Assembly: GCA_963790585.1 (NCBI GenBank)
Contig: CAWBOY010000001.1
Coordinates: 496,001 to 560,000, forward strand
Direction: 5' to 3'
Origin: CAWBOY01 sp963790585
GTDB lineage: Bacteria > Planctomycetota > Planctomycetia > Gemmatales > Gemmataceae
DNA length: 64,000 bases
How positions within the stretch are numbered: position 1 is the first letter of the stretch; each line of letters begins with the position of its first letter. A model generated the notes under the pieces. The model did no database searches and was not told where the DNA came from. It saw only the letters and a list, made by a program, of their open reading frames with translations. This document shows positions 29,275-39,182 of the stretch, piece after piece. The translations under genes and the position numbers were made by a program.

Positions 29275-30207
29275 ATGTTGATTGAATTTCGCGTCGAAAA
29301 TCACCGGTCGATCCGTGACGAGCAAGCATTTACCATGGAAGCTGGTCCTATCGGCGACGCAAATGATCCGCGCCTCCGGCACGTCCCTGGTCATTCAGCG
29401 GCGCTGCTTCCCGTTGCTGCTATCTACGGTGCGAACGCAAGTGGGAAGAGTAATGTCTTGGACGCTCTCGCGTTCATGAGATCGGCAATTCTTGATTCCC
29501 ATCGAATTTGGGATCCCCAGGGGCGGATTCCGCGTGATCCTTTTGCTTGGGGATCAAAGAATAACGATCCGTCAATGTACGAAGCGACCCTTTTGCTCAA
29601 CGGAATTCGTTATCAATTTGGCTTTGTCGCAGCAGATCAATCTTTCTTAGAAGAATGGCTATATGCATGGCCAAACGGCAAGAAGCAGGTTTGGTACGAG
29701 CGAGACAGCATTTCTTTCAAATTTGGCGAACATCTAAAGGGAGAGAATAGGTTAATCGAAGAAGTCACCCGCCCGAATGCACTATTTCTTTCAGCGGCAG
29801 CGCAACACAATCATTTCCAGATTCGTGGGCTATACTCGTGGTTTAAGTCACTTAGCCCCTTGAATTTATTAAGCGGGCGACGAAGGCTAAAATTCATGGC
29901 CGAAGACTCTGATCCATACATCGCGCGGCTCGCCAAGTACATTCGACAGCCATCTTTGGCCAAAAATGCTGCTTCCGTGGAGCAATTTCGAATGGTATTA
30001 CGAAGTGCTGACGTAGGGATTGAGGATATTAGGATACGTCCGACCGAATCCAATAATAATGGATCCAGCGCAAATCGAACTCAAATACAATTGAAGCACA
30101 AAAGCTCCACTGATGAGGCCTGGCTGCCGCTGCAGGAAGAGTCGCAGGGAACGCAAACTTTCTTTGACATGGCTTTGCGCATCCTCGAAATAATTCAAGT
30201 CGGCGGT
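29275..30207 (+). pseudogene. RloA/AbiLi-like AAA ATPase, N-terminal part, cut by an IS
   Basis: 311 codons before the insertion. Starts MLIEFRVENHRSIRDEQ, typical of OLD-like/AAA_15-21 ATPases, with Walker A YGANASGKSNVLDAL at residues 59-73 and a signature-like region LQEESQGTQTFFDM near 290. The last codons, QVGG, are the copy of the target site (GTCGGCGGT, 30199-30207). Joined to 31547-31876 they give a 420-aa ATPase: ILEIIQVGG runs into ILLVDELEASLHP. With RloB downstream this matches AbiL-type phage defence. As assembled, the gene is inactive. Confidence 0.88.
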
Positions 30208-31537
30208 CACTACTGTCCCATCATAAGTCGAATAGCGACAACTGTTTATGACCAGCGGCATCCTCATTCGGGACGTTTTGACTGGTTAAGGCCTCAAAAA
30301 GCGGCGTTTTCTCGAAAAGTCCGAGACTCAAAATTTGCAAAATTTCATTCAAGCTCCGATCGATCTTGAGTTCCTTTTTGACAATCGCGACCAAGACGTA
30401 TGCGCTTATGGCAATCCAGATTTGCGTCTTCACTGCATTCTCGGACGTGCCATAAAAGGCTTTGATTCGTAGATGCTGCTTGATCCATTTGAAGAAAAGC
30501 TCCACCTGCCAACGGCATTTGTATAGCTTGGCGATCGTCAGAGCATCCAACACGAAGTTGTTGGTCAGAAATACCAAACGCTTGCCCGTTTCCGAATCGA
30601 GATACTTGATTCTTCGCAAAGGTACTGGATACTCGTTCGCTGTCGTGACGCCCGTCAGTCTGATGGTTTGATCGCAACAAAGCCCTGTGGTTTTATCGAC
30701 CGTACGTTTCGCCCGGCAACGGTACTGGAGGTTCTTCTTGGCACGTGTGACGAAGAAAGCCATGTTCGTCTGGAAGACGTACAGGCGAGCAAAATCGATG
30801 TAGCCTCGATCCATGACGTAGAAGGCTCCGGCTTCCAAGGCGAGAAGGTCGAGAGCTTTCACGTCGTGCATTTTTCCGCTGGAAACGTGGACAAAGCAGG
30901 GGATGTTGCCACGCAGATCGATCAGGGTATGCAGCTTGACGGCTCCCTTCCGTTGACGAAATCGAGCCCACGGGAAGAGCGTTAGGCATAGATCGATCGT
31001 CGTGGAATCGAAGGCGTAGACAGTTTGCTCTAACGCCACATCCAAGGAGTCCTCCGCATAGAGTTTGCGTGCGTGAGCAATGAGAATGGCGGCAAAATCG
31101 CTGTAGATCCGCCAATCGCGATTTTGATTGGCATTGGCCAAGGTGTTGCGTGCTACCTTGCCACGAATGCCAACGTGATACAGCTTGGCTTTCAGAGAAT
31201 TCAAGCAAATTTCGATGTCGCGCAAGCTTGTTCGATACGTCAGTTGAGCAAAAGTCATACAGAGGAATTGATCGAAGCAAGAGAATTTGCGAACGCGATA
31301 ATTGCCTCGGTATTTGCGGACACAGCGGTCGAAATCGCGTTTGGGTAGGAAGGCCATGAGTTGGGCGAACAGAAACGTCCCGGTGTGCATCGTCAAGTCC
31401 TTTCCACAGTTTTCCGTGGGAAAGACTAGCAGAATGCAACCGACCGAGTTGAAATCGATACAGCCTAGAAATGGTCATAACTATGGCTCAAATAATAGGT
31501 TACGCCAATGTTTCAAACGCTCAATGGGACAGTAGTG
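30208..31537 (-). mobile_element. IS4-type insertion sequence, 1330 bp, 9-bp target duplication
   Basis: Ends are CACTACTGTCCCAT at 30208-30221 and its exact reverse complement at 31524-31537. The flanking direct repeat GTCGGCGGT (30199-30207 and 31538-31546) is the target duplication. One transposase gene on the minus strand fills the element. Perfect ends and duplication suggest a recent insertion. Confidence 0.93.
30221..31396 (-). CDS. IS4-family transposase
   Basis: 391 aa. DDE catalytic regions are visible: first Asp in YAFDSTTIDLCL, second Asp in FYVMDRGYIDFARLYV, and the Y-x2-R/K-W-x-E region LYKCRWQVELFFKWIKQH with the catalytic Glu. The N-terminus (LMAFLPKRDFDRCVRKYRGN) is the usual DUF4372-like domain of this group. 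The frame is intact, so the element may still be mobile. Confidence 0.93.
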   Translation of the reverse strand: MTMHTGTFLFAQLMAFLPKRDFDRCVRKYRGNYRVRKFSCFDQFLCMTFAQLTYRTSLRDIEICLNSLKAKLYHVGIRGKVARNTLANANQNRDWRIYSDFAAILIAHARKLYAEDSLDVALEQTVYAFDSTTIDLCLTLFPWARFRQRKGAVKLHTLIDLRGNIPCFVHVSSGKMHDVKALDLLALEAGAFYVMDRGYIDFARLYVFQTNMAFFVTRAKKNLQYRCRAKRTVDKTTGLCCDQTIRLTGVTTANEYPVPLRRIKYLDSETGKRLVFLTNNFVLDALTIAKLYKCRWQVELFFKWIKQHLRIKAFYGTSENAVKTQIWIAISAYVLVAIVKKELKIDRSLNEILQILSLGLFEKTPLFEALTSQNVPNEDAAGHKQLSLFDL

Positions 31538-31546
31538 GTCGGCGGT

Positions 31547-31876
31547 ATACTATTGGTCGACGAACTGGAGGCGAGCCTGCACCCATCGCTTGCCCAACAG
31601 ATCGTCCGATTGTTCAACGATCCGTCGACTAATCCCCGTAACGCTCAACTGCTTTTCGCCACGCATGACACAAATTTGTTAGGACCAACACTTGGTGAGC
31701 CAGCTTTGCGACGCGATCAGGTCTGGCTCACGGAAAAGGATCCCGAAGGGGCCACGGTCCTCTACCCCCTCACGGACTATAAGCCCCGCAAAGCCGAGAA
31801 TCTCGAGCGCGGCTATTTGCAGGGCCGATATGGTGCTATCCCGTTCCTCGGCAATTTCAGTGTAACGGTCGAGTGA
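31547..31876 (+). pseudogene. RloA/AbiLi-like AAA ATPase, C-terminal part
   Basis: Codons after the IS, in the same frame once the IS and one target copy are removed. Contains Walker B ILLVDELEASLHP, and the H-loop/switch LLFATHDTNLLGPTL, then an insert typical of the family (LYPLTDYKPRKAENLERGYLQGRYGAIP). It stops 7 bases before the RloB-like gene. No start or ribosome site of its own is expected. Confidence 0.85.
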
Positions 31877-31883
31877 TTCGTAT

Positions 31884-32516
31884 ATGTCTACCCATCGTCG
31901 CGATCGTGACCGTAGCAAGGCCAGGCGGGCGCCCTTTCGCGAGCCGAAGCCGCGCATTCTTGTTGTTTGTGAAGGCAAAAACACCGAACCGCAGTACCTG
32001 AACGGCTTCAAGAACGCCTGCCGAAACCCTCGGGTCGATATTGAAATCCCCAAATTTCAGGGCGTTCCCAAACCACTTGTGAATGAGGCAAAACGGCTAA
32101 AGAAAAAAGCGGACACAGCGGCCAAGAAGGAACGCGATGACAACCTAAAATACGACGCCGTCTGGGCCGTATTTGATGTTGATGTTCATCCCCATATTTC
32201 CGAAGCGCAACAGATGGCACAGGCCAGTGGAATTGAATTGGCCATCTCCAATCCATCCATCGAGCTATGGCTACTCCTCCATTTTCGAGCCAGCCCTGGC
32301 ATGAAGGACCGCAAAGTGCTCACAAGTCTACTAAAATCACACGTTGAAGACTACGACAAGCATGTTGACTATGCCCGGCATTACAAGGATGGTTACGAGA
32401 AAGCGGTAACTCGCGCCAAAGCGTTGGACAAGCTCGCTGACGCTGCTAATAGCCCGGGTTGTAACCCGACGACCGGAGTCCACAAGCTCACGGAATCGAT
32501 TCGCCGGAGTAGCTGA
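31884..32516 (+). CDS. RloB-like (AbiLii-type) defence protein
   Basis: 210 aa. The N-terminus PRILVVCEGKNTEPQYLNGF is the hallmark VxCEGxxTExxY of RloB, a Toprim-like fold, and the acidic strand VWAVFDVDVHPH supplies the DxD. A conserved SNPSIELWLLLHF follows. Family knowledge: RloB pairs with an OLD-like AAA ATPase (RloA, as in lactococcal AbiL) in phage defence. It is intact but sits behind the IS-split ATPase, so the system is probably silent in this strain. Confidence 0.82.
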   Translation: MSTHRRDRDRSKARRAPFREPKPRILVVCEGKNTEPQYLNGFKNACRNPRVDIEIPKFQGVPKPLVNEAKRLKKKADTAAKKERDDNLKYDAVWAVFDVDVHPHISEAQQMAQASGIELAISNPSIELWLLLHFRASPGMKDRKVLTSLLKSHVEDYDKHVDYARHYKDGYEKAVTRAKALDKLADAANSPGCNPTTGVHKLTESIRRSS

Positions 32517-32742
32517 GCGCTTGCGGATACTGGATTGTTTGAGGTGGATACCCAAAAACCGCACTCCTCAACACGCACAAGCCACAACCAGGGTACGCTG
32601 TGCACCTACGTAGGGGGACGCGGCCCCCAGAGAATTCAGTTCTACCCTAGCCTTCACCCCTGGCTCGCTCGCTACGCGATCTCCGCTCCGGCTCCCGCCT
32701 ACGCTCCGTCGCTCCGCTCGCTCGCCGCTGCTGCCTTCCTGC
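32517..32742. other. Non-coding G/C-patterned gap after the FGE gene
   Basis: No gene is supported. On the minus strand, directly after the FGE stop codon, the sequence is an imperfect series of GAGC/GGAGC/GCGAGC words (about 32655-32735). Confidence 0.4.
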
Positions 32743-33417
32743 TTACTCGTTTCCTGACGGACCTGCGGAAACGCGAAAGCCGAGGTAGTTGTAGCGGGAA
32801 CCAGGTGTATAAGCGCCCCGATAGGCCGAACGGCAGTGTACCGCCGCGTGGATGTAACAACCACCGCGGTGTACTCGGCTCGAACCCCCCGCAGGGCCTT
32901 TAGGATCGATCGCTTCTGCCTCTGTATAGCTTGCATGCCAATCGGCGACCCACTCCATGGCATTCCCGTGCATATCATATAAGCCCCATTTATTTGGCTT
33001 CTTTTGCCCTACGGGTTGAGTCTGCTGGTTGCTATTGCCGCTATACCAACCGACAGCATTCAAAGCACCTTCACCGTTACCGTTGCAGTAATCTCCTCCT
33101 TCGCCGGCTCGACAGGCATATTCCCACTCCGCCTCGGTTGGCAAGCGTATGAGCCGGTTTGCGAGTTCGCTGAGTTTCTTGCAAAACTCGATCGCATCAT
33201 CCCAGCTCACCGTCTCCACCGGGCGATTCTCGCCTTTGAACTCGCTAGGGTTATATCCCATAACCGACTCGAACTGCTTCTGGGTGACTGGATGAACACC
33301 CATCCAAAAGCCTTTGGTAATCTGGACCCGATGTTGCGGTTTCTCGGCGTCGGTGGCGGACCCTCCCATCAAAAACCGGCCGGGGGGAATCCAGGCGAAG
33401 GGCATGTCGATTTCCAT
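32743..33417 (-). CDS. FGE-sulfatase (formylglycine-generating-enzyme fold) domain protein
   Basis: 224 aa from MEIDMPFAWIPPGRFLMGG; the frame is open upstream through a palindrome but has no domain there. Typical stretches: VHPVTQKQFESVMGYNPSEFKG, PVETVSWDDAIEFCKKL, LPTEAEWEYACRAG, WGLYDMHGNAMEWVADWH, RGGCYIHAAVHCRSAYR and NYLGFRV. In planctomycetes this fold is often fused behind a Ser/Thr kinase; a kinase gene ends 159 bases upstream here. True FGE catalytic cysteines are not evident, so a binding or signalling role is likelier than sulfatase activation. Confidence 0.8.
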   Translation of the reverse strand: MEIDMPFAWIPPGRFLMGGSATDAEKPQHRVQITKGFWMGVHPVTQKQFESVMGYNPSEFKGENRPVETVSWDDAIEFCKKLSELANRLIRLPTEAEWEYACRAGEGGDYCNGNGEGALNAVGWYSGNSNQQTQPVGQKKPNKWGLYDMHGNAMEWVADWHASYTEAEAIDPKGPAGGSSRVHRGGCYIHAAVHCRSAYRGAYTPGSRYNYLGFRVSAGPSGNE

Positions 33418-33439
33418 GAATTTGTTTCCTGTGTTAGAG

Positions 33440-33555
33440 TTCCCACGGCTGACGCCGTGGGCTATCGTATGCCGCCGCTGTGCGGCTGGACTGCGCCTAC
33501 CACGTCGAGCCACGGAGCGGCGAGATATGGTACCCCACGGCGTCAGCCGTGGGAA
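33440..33555. repeat. Palindrome between kinase and FGE genes
   Basis: TTCCCACGGCTGACGCCGTG (from 33440) is the exact reverse complement of the stretch ending at 33555, giving 22-bp arms around a 72-base centre. Each arm folds on itself (CCCACGGC/GCCGTGGG). Confidence 0.85.
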
Positions 33556-33575
33556 AAAAAGTCGACCCCCAGTCT

Positions 33576-35118
33576 TTACTTCGCGTTCGGGTTGGCTCTT
33601 TTGCCGACGGCTCGCCAACGCAACGTCTCGATGGTACCAGGCTGCGTTTTCGGATCCGGAATGACGACTTTAAGGTTCCAGAGCGTGCCAGGCTGCGTTT
33701 TCGGATCCGGGATCATGACCTTTAGGTTCCAACGCTCGCCCGGCTCGCGCTCGGGAATCGGCAACGGAACCTTCAGCACGAACCTCTGCCCCGGCTGTGG
33801 ATCCTTGGGCCATTCGTTCGGCGGCGGTAAATCCCTGGCGAATTCCTGCATATCCTGGTCGATCGGAAAAAGCTCCAGGTACTGCGGCACCCAGACCGAA
33901 AGCCGAGAGTCGTGCAGAAGCTCCTTGTCTAGCAACGTTCGGATATTCTTCGTCAACTCGGCGAGGCGATCGCGCTTTGCGCGCGCCTCATCTAACAGCC
34001 GTTCATCACGATGCGGCATTTGCCCTGCAGCGAATGACTCGAGAATTCGCACCGCAGTGGCATAGTCGTACTGTTTCACACAATTTCGAGCTTGCTCCAG
34101 TTTTTCCGTGGCCTCCCGTAGCCACCGTTGTTTCTTCTGGGCCGGGGTTTCATTCACCGGAGGAGCCGGAGTCCGTGTGGGTTGGGGTACAGGAGGAAGA
34201 ACCGGTCGCGTCTCCGGAACCTCACTTGAAACAGGCGTGACCAGCTCAAGAGGCAGATCGAGTTCTTTCGTGGTGTTGGCGGGCGTGACTGCAAAGACTT
34301 TCAGAATGGGCAGAAAGTTATGAAATCGCCGCTTGCTCGGATCTTCCGGCAGCCATAATTCGCTGACGCAGCGGGCCAAAAGTTTTCGCAACTCGGAGGA
34401 GACTTCTGGATGCTCCTCCCAATCCTCATCCGTTGGGTTGGCGGTGCCGAGCAACGCCTCCTGTGCCGTCTTGCCGAATGCAAACGCGTCCGAATGCGGG
34501 CCGATGGGATAGGTCTTTTCGCCGAGCTGTTCCGTGCGGAATACTTGATTGTTCCGTCGATCGATTTATCGCGCGTCGACTTCTTTAATTCAGGAGTCTT
34601 GAGGCTAGGGGTGCGCGCCGTGGCCGTTAATGCCAGGCCGAAATCGATGATCTTCACTTCCCATTTGTCCTCGACCTAGCGAACCATGATGTTGGCGGGT
34701 TTGAGGTCACGGTGAATGATCTGTGAACCGGCGGAATGGGCCGCGTACACGCCCGCGGCGATTTGGGCGAAAATCGCGTTGAAGTCTTCGAGGCTGAGCT
34801 TGCCGTGCTGGTCGAGGTGTTCCTCAAGGGTGACGCCGGGGAAATACTCCATCGCCAAAAAAGGCCGTTGCTGGCCTTCGGAGTCGGCGAAGCCGTGGTC
34901 GAGCACTTTGATAACGTTCTTATGATTGAGATCTTTGAGAGTATTCGCCTCGCCAAAGATCTCTTTGAGCGGTCGTTCGAGGTCGGCCTCGCGGAAGGTC
35001 TTGACGGCACAAATGACTTCCTTACCTTTAACGAACGAGATGGTGTTACGGCACTTGAACACGACGCCAAACCCCCCGGCGCCGAGGATTCCTTCGATCA
35101 CGTAATGCTTTGGCACTA
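33576..35118 (-). pseudogene. Ser/Thr protein kinase domain and repeat tail, C-terminal part of IS-split gene
   Basis: Kinase motifs in order: glycine loop LGAGGFGVVF, ICAVKTF (Lys), IIHRDLKPANIMV, IIDFGLAL, and YSA-PEQLGEK. A TAG stop at 34676-34678 falls between HRDLKP and DFG in the same frame, and a -1 change near 34538 is needed to reach PEQLGEKTYPIGPHSDAF and the tail. The tail has helical TPR-like sequence and a duplicated WNLKV(M/V)IPDPKTQPGT unit. Upstream of position 35118 an IS630 element interrupts the gene. Three separate lesions make decay plausible, though two could be sequence errors. Confidence 0.8.
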
Positions 35119-36300
35119 AATCACCGTGCGCGATCATGCAGCGGTCCTCATGCCTGCCACTCGTAAAGACTTGCGATTGCGTTTGCGCAAGTAATAGCGC
35201 ACCTCACGCATCAATTCCTGCAGGTTGGCGCAGGTGTGATTGCGGGTCACATTGGCATGTAGGTCTTGCCAGACACGCTCAATCGCATTCTCGTCCGGGC
35301 TGTACGGCGGCAAGAAGTGCAGGCGTACGCGCGATGCGAAATTGGACAACGCTATCATTGCGATCTTGCTGCTATGGATACCATAATTGTCCAAGATCAC
35401 ATGGATGACCGACGCCTTGGCATACACCACCGTCAACTTGTGGAGCAAGTCCAAGAATAGCCAACTATCCTTTTTCTCCCCTTCCACCCAGTGAATTTCT
35501 CCCGTTCGTACATCCTTGGCTCCCGCCAGATAGCGCTTTTCGTTTTGACCAGGAGTCCACGCCTCTTTTTGCTGCCCCCGTCCCATCCAATCCAGACCTA
35601 TCTTCGGATTCAAATGGATGTCCACTTCATCCTCATACACGGCCGCCTCCCGCTTAGACAAGGTCGCGAGTATCTGGTGGATTTTGTTCATCCGCCGTGT
35701 TTTCGTTGAGGAAAGCCAGGGACAACGGACCCGAGGCCGCGGATTGGCTCGCCGTGCCTTGATCAATGCCAATGCTCGGCTCATAGTCGCCACATGGATG
35801 CGCACACCCGTCCGTTTAAGCATCGTTTTGACAAGCATCTCTCGTGTCCAAGTCGGTCGACGCCAGCCATGCTCTTGGGCATTGGAACGTACAACCCGAT
35901 CCAACTCGGCCAAGAAGTGCTCCGAGAGTTTTTCGGTGCCATTATTTTCCCGGCCATCCCACAGAGAGGCCTCACCGCGTTCTCGAAAGCGCTTGACGAC
36001 GCGATAGACCGTGGTGTTGTGGACGTGCAGAATACGCGCGATGTCGCGCGCACCGCGTCCATTCCAGGCATTGATAATGATGAGGTAACGCATACGTACC
36101 AAAGCCTGGCGACATTTTCGGAAGTTTTTAAGAAACCGCTCCTTGACGAAAAAGCGCGGGCGAGGGAGAATAGCGGCCATGGGAATTCCTCCTGGGGCCT
36201 CGTGGGCCTTGGGGTATCGAGGGGATTCCCATTTTTTATTCCTACTGCCTCAAAAAACTGCCCACCTGCTCCCGGTGCAGCTGAATCGCGCACGGTGATT
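35119..36300 (-). mobile_element. IS630-family insertion sequence, 1182 bp, TA target
   Basis: Terminal repeats AATCACCGTGCGCGAT (35119-35134) and its reverse complement (36285-36300) are flanked by TA on both sides (35117-35118 and 36301-36302), the target duplication of IS630/Tc1 elements. Removing the element and one TA joins DKANFRL to VPKHYVIEGILGAGGFG in one frame. Confidence 0.95.
35134..36180 (-). CDS. IS630-family transposase
   Basis: 348 aa. N-terminal helix-turn-helix region (GARDIARILHVHNTTVYRVV), then DDE residues: Asp in AVYEDEVDIHLNPKIG, Asp in VIHVILDNYGIHSS, and the last acidic residue in LPPYSPDENAIERVWQDL. The frame is intact. The stop codon lies within the terminal repeat. 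Confidence 0.95.
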   Translation of the reverse strand: MAAILPRPRFFVKERFLKNFRKCRQALVRMRYLIIINAWNGRGARDIARILHVHNTTVYRVVKRFRERGEASLWDGRENNGTEKLSEHFLAELDRVVRSNAQEHGWRRPTWTREMLVKTMLKRTGVRIHVATMSRALALIKARRANPRPRVRCPWLSSTKTRRMNKIHQILATLSKREAAVYEDEVDIHLNPKIGLDWMGRGQQKEAWTPGQNEKRYLAGAKDVRTGEIHWVEGEKKDSWLFLDLLHKLTVVYAKASVIHVILDNYGIHSSKIAMIALSNFASRVRLHFLPPYSPDENAIERVWQDLHANVTRNHTCANLQELMREVRYYLRKRNRKSLRVAGMRTAA

Positions 36301-37476
36301 TAGCCGGAAATTGGCCTTATCGAGCGCGCTGGCTCGGTTCAACGCGGCCAATGCGGCGTCCCAGTGTTTCGACTCGCAGGCGTTCTTGAACTGCTTGAAC
36401 GCGGCCTCGGCTTCGGCCTTGCCGTCGTCCGCCTCCTTGGCGGCATTGGCCGCGGCGCCCTGCGCCTCTTCGGCCGCGGCGAATTCGCCAGCTGCCGACT
36501 GCAAATCGCCCAGCCGGGTAAGCATGTGGCTGCTCAGCAGCTCGGTCGGCAGTGTATTGAGCTGGGCGATAAACTCCCGGACACGTCTCTTCTGTTCTTC
36601 GTCCTTGACGGACATTGTGAGAGGCCGGCGGGCCTCGGTGATGGCTTGAACCAACTGAATCAACAGGTCGAGCTTGTCGCCATTTTCATGGATCGCGGCG
36701 TCGATGGCGGCGAACCAGCCGCCGAGCGTTTCGTTCAGATCCTCCCACTTGTCGTTGAGTGCGTTCTCCAGATTGGCGAATCCTGCCTGTTGCCGCAGGG
36801 AGAGCAGGCCTAACTGATCGTGGACAAGCTCGCGGGCCAGTTCCGGATTGGTGGCGATCTGACGGCGAAGGAAAAAGGCGAAGGCCGCGGCCAAGAGCGG
36901 CGTACCTCCGGAGGGCGGCGTCAGCACGAGGACCTGAGCGAGATGCGGCGAATGCTTCTCCATCGAGCCGGCGAGATGTCGGACCCCTCGATGAGCTTCC
37001 TCAACTTGGCCCGCCGTGTCGGCGAAGCGACTCATGTCGATCGACTTCAAGTTCTCCGCGTGAACGATCAGATGTCCCTGCTTTTGCAAGCGATAGAGTT
37101 CATCGCAAGCCTTGGCCCGCAGGGAATCGGTCGTGTTCTCGAGCCCCGTTTCCGCCGATTGGACAAAGGCGCGGATCTGCTCTTTGACCGCCTTGAGGTC
37201 GCCATCGCGAAAGAGATTGAAGACCCGGCTAAAGATCGTCTCACCGGCCAGAGCGAGGCCAAGCGCCTGCCACGCTCGATGATTGGCCGCCACGATGGCC
37301 TTGGGAAGGGCATCCGCATGATTCTCGAACCGCGACTTCACCCATGCGACCGCCCCATTGATGGGGACGTTCATGAAGGTTTTGAGAACCGAGCTGATAA
37401 GCGGATGTGCATTCGCATCGACGAGGCTTTCCGCCACGGCTACGCCGGATTGCACGAAAGAGGTAGCCATCGTCAT
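36301..37476 (-). pseudogene. N-terminal part of the IS-split kinase gene
   Basis: Helical region of ~390 residues starting MTMATSFVQSGVAVAE; an in-frame TTG lies seven codons upstream. It has Ala/Glu-rich coiled stretches (GEFAAAEEAQGAAANAAKEA) and a TPR-like end (FKQFKNACESKHWDAALAAL). I recognise no named domain. It reads in frame into the kinase domain when the IS630 element is removed, making a protein of ~910 aa: helical N-terminus, kinase, repeats. The N-terminal domain may sense a signal or bind a partner, but this is speculation. Confidence 0.7.
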
Positions 37477-37670
37477 GGTGAGTGTCCGCCATCGCAATGG
37501 TGTGCCGACGAGATTGCTTGAATGCTATTCGCAATAGGATGGCGGGTATTTTAGCAAAAGTGATAGTAAAGGAGTTCGGACTGAGCATCTGTCCCGGAAG
37601 CTGACCTCCCCTTCCTTAATCAGACGCTGTCCGAAGTACGACGTTATTTGTGAAACGGACCACTGAGGCC

Positions 37671-39012
37671 TCAGCGTAATTTCAATATCGCCCGAATGCC
37701 AAATTGGGGATGAAGCGTGAACGTCGGGATCGCGACAACCGGGGGTTCTGGGGCGATCGTGAAGCGCCAACGTTGGCCGATCTTGGCGAGGACCAGGACG
37801 GTCTCCATCATCGCAAACGTATTGCCGATACACATGCGCGGACCGCCGCCGAAGGGGAAATAGGCGAACTTGGGTAGACGTTGCGCCAAGTCTCCGTCCC
37901 AGCGTTCCGGGCGAAATTCGAGTGGCTTCTCGAAATGTCGGGCATCACGTTGGACGACCCATTGGCTCATCAAAACCGTCGTGCCGCGCGGCAGGCGATA
38001 GCCGCCTAGTTCGCCGTCGCTCAACGCCTCGCGGCCGATGACATAGGCCGGCGGATAGAGGCGCATCGATTCCTGAATGACCCATTCCGTATATTTCAAG
38101 CGGGGCAGATCCTCCACCGTCGGCGCTCGCCCTCCGAGGACGTCATCGAGTTCGGCCTGCAGTTTCGCTTGCGCTTCTGGATTCTCCGATAACAGGTACC
38201 AAGTCCAAGACAAAGTCAGCGCCGTCGTTTCATGTCCGGCGAGGAACAGCGTCATGGCCTCGTCGCGCAACTGGCGATCGGTCATGCCGGTGGCATCGTT
38301 CTCGTCACGAGCTTGAATCAAGAGTGATAGCAGATCGTTTTTAGTCTGGTCCGCGGCGGCTCGGCGCTCGCGGATGAAACGGTAAAGCACCTCATCGATG
38401 CGGCGCACCGCCCGATGAAAGCGCAAATTGCTTGCCGTCGGCACCCAGAGCGGCACCGGCAAAAAGGTGTTGAAGCGCTTCATGAAATTCGCTTGCAAAA
38501 TGCGCATCGCGTCGCTGATCTCCGTCGCCTCATCAGCGACATCAGAGCCGAACAGCGTCCGAGCGGCGATTTGCAACGTGACCCTCATCATTTCCAGAAG
38601 GATGTTGCAGTCCTTGCCTGGCGTCCAACTCTTCAGCATCCGCTCGGTCTCTTCGACCATTGTGTCGGCGTAGGCACGGATTCGGCTCTTTTGAAACGCA
38701 GGCTGCGACAGGCGCCGCTGCCGCAACCAAAAGTCGCCTTCGCTGGTCAACAAGCCATTGCCGAGGACCGCGCTGATTGATCCTGAGCGCGAAATGCTTG
38801 CGGAAATTCTTGGCATTGGTGACGAGGACGGAATCGATCAGCTCGGGATCATGCACGAGATAGACGCGGCGCGGGCCGAAACGGACCAGGACTACGTCGC
38901 CATATTCCTCGGCACACTGTGTCAAAAAGGCGAGCCGATCACGGCGGAAGTCGCGCAGATTGCCGCCGATCCAAGTGCCGGGCGGCCCCGGAGGCAGGGG
39001 TAACTTGCCCAT
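37671..39012 (-). CDS. Cytochrome P450, one frame break near 38780
   Basis: ~447 codons. PPGPPGTWIGGN proline hinge at the N-terminus, I-helix LAGHETTALTLSWTWYLL, ExxR in VIQESMRLYPP, and heme loop FPFGGGPRMCIGNTFA with the cysteine ligand. The N-terminal frame (to NAKNFRKHFALRIN) passes by a +1 change into SAVLGNGLLTSEGDFWLRQR. Start follows AGGAG. No redox partner gene is adjacent. Substrate unknown. Confidence 0.92.
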
Positions 39013-39182
39013 GAAGGATCTCCTAAAGAGTTCTTTGTCTCCCCTGGCCTTCGCAGCTTATCAGATCGGCCCGAACCACACCAAGAGACCTTGCGACGGC
39101 GGCGCGATCGGACTATGAGTCCTCCCCTTCCATGTTTCGCGGCTCTCGCGCCAGAGCGCGAGAGGGTTCGAGGAGCCTCGTC

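Noticed and set aside
30693..31478. 261-aa minus-strand frame overlapping the IS4 transposase
   Set aside because: Out-of-frame reading of the transposase gene; the DDE motifs are in the other frame.
32743..33417. FGE-fold C-terminus as the variable region of a diversity-generating retroelement
   Set aside because: The fold is the usual target, but variable-looking codons include GCG and GTA that adenine mutagenesis of AAY would not give, and no reverse transcriptase or template repeat is in the window.
36820..37521. 233-aa plus-strand frame opposite the kinase N-terminal half
   Set aside because: It mirrors a high-GC coding region, has no domain or ribosome site, and the minus frame reads into the kinase.
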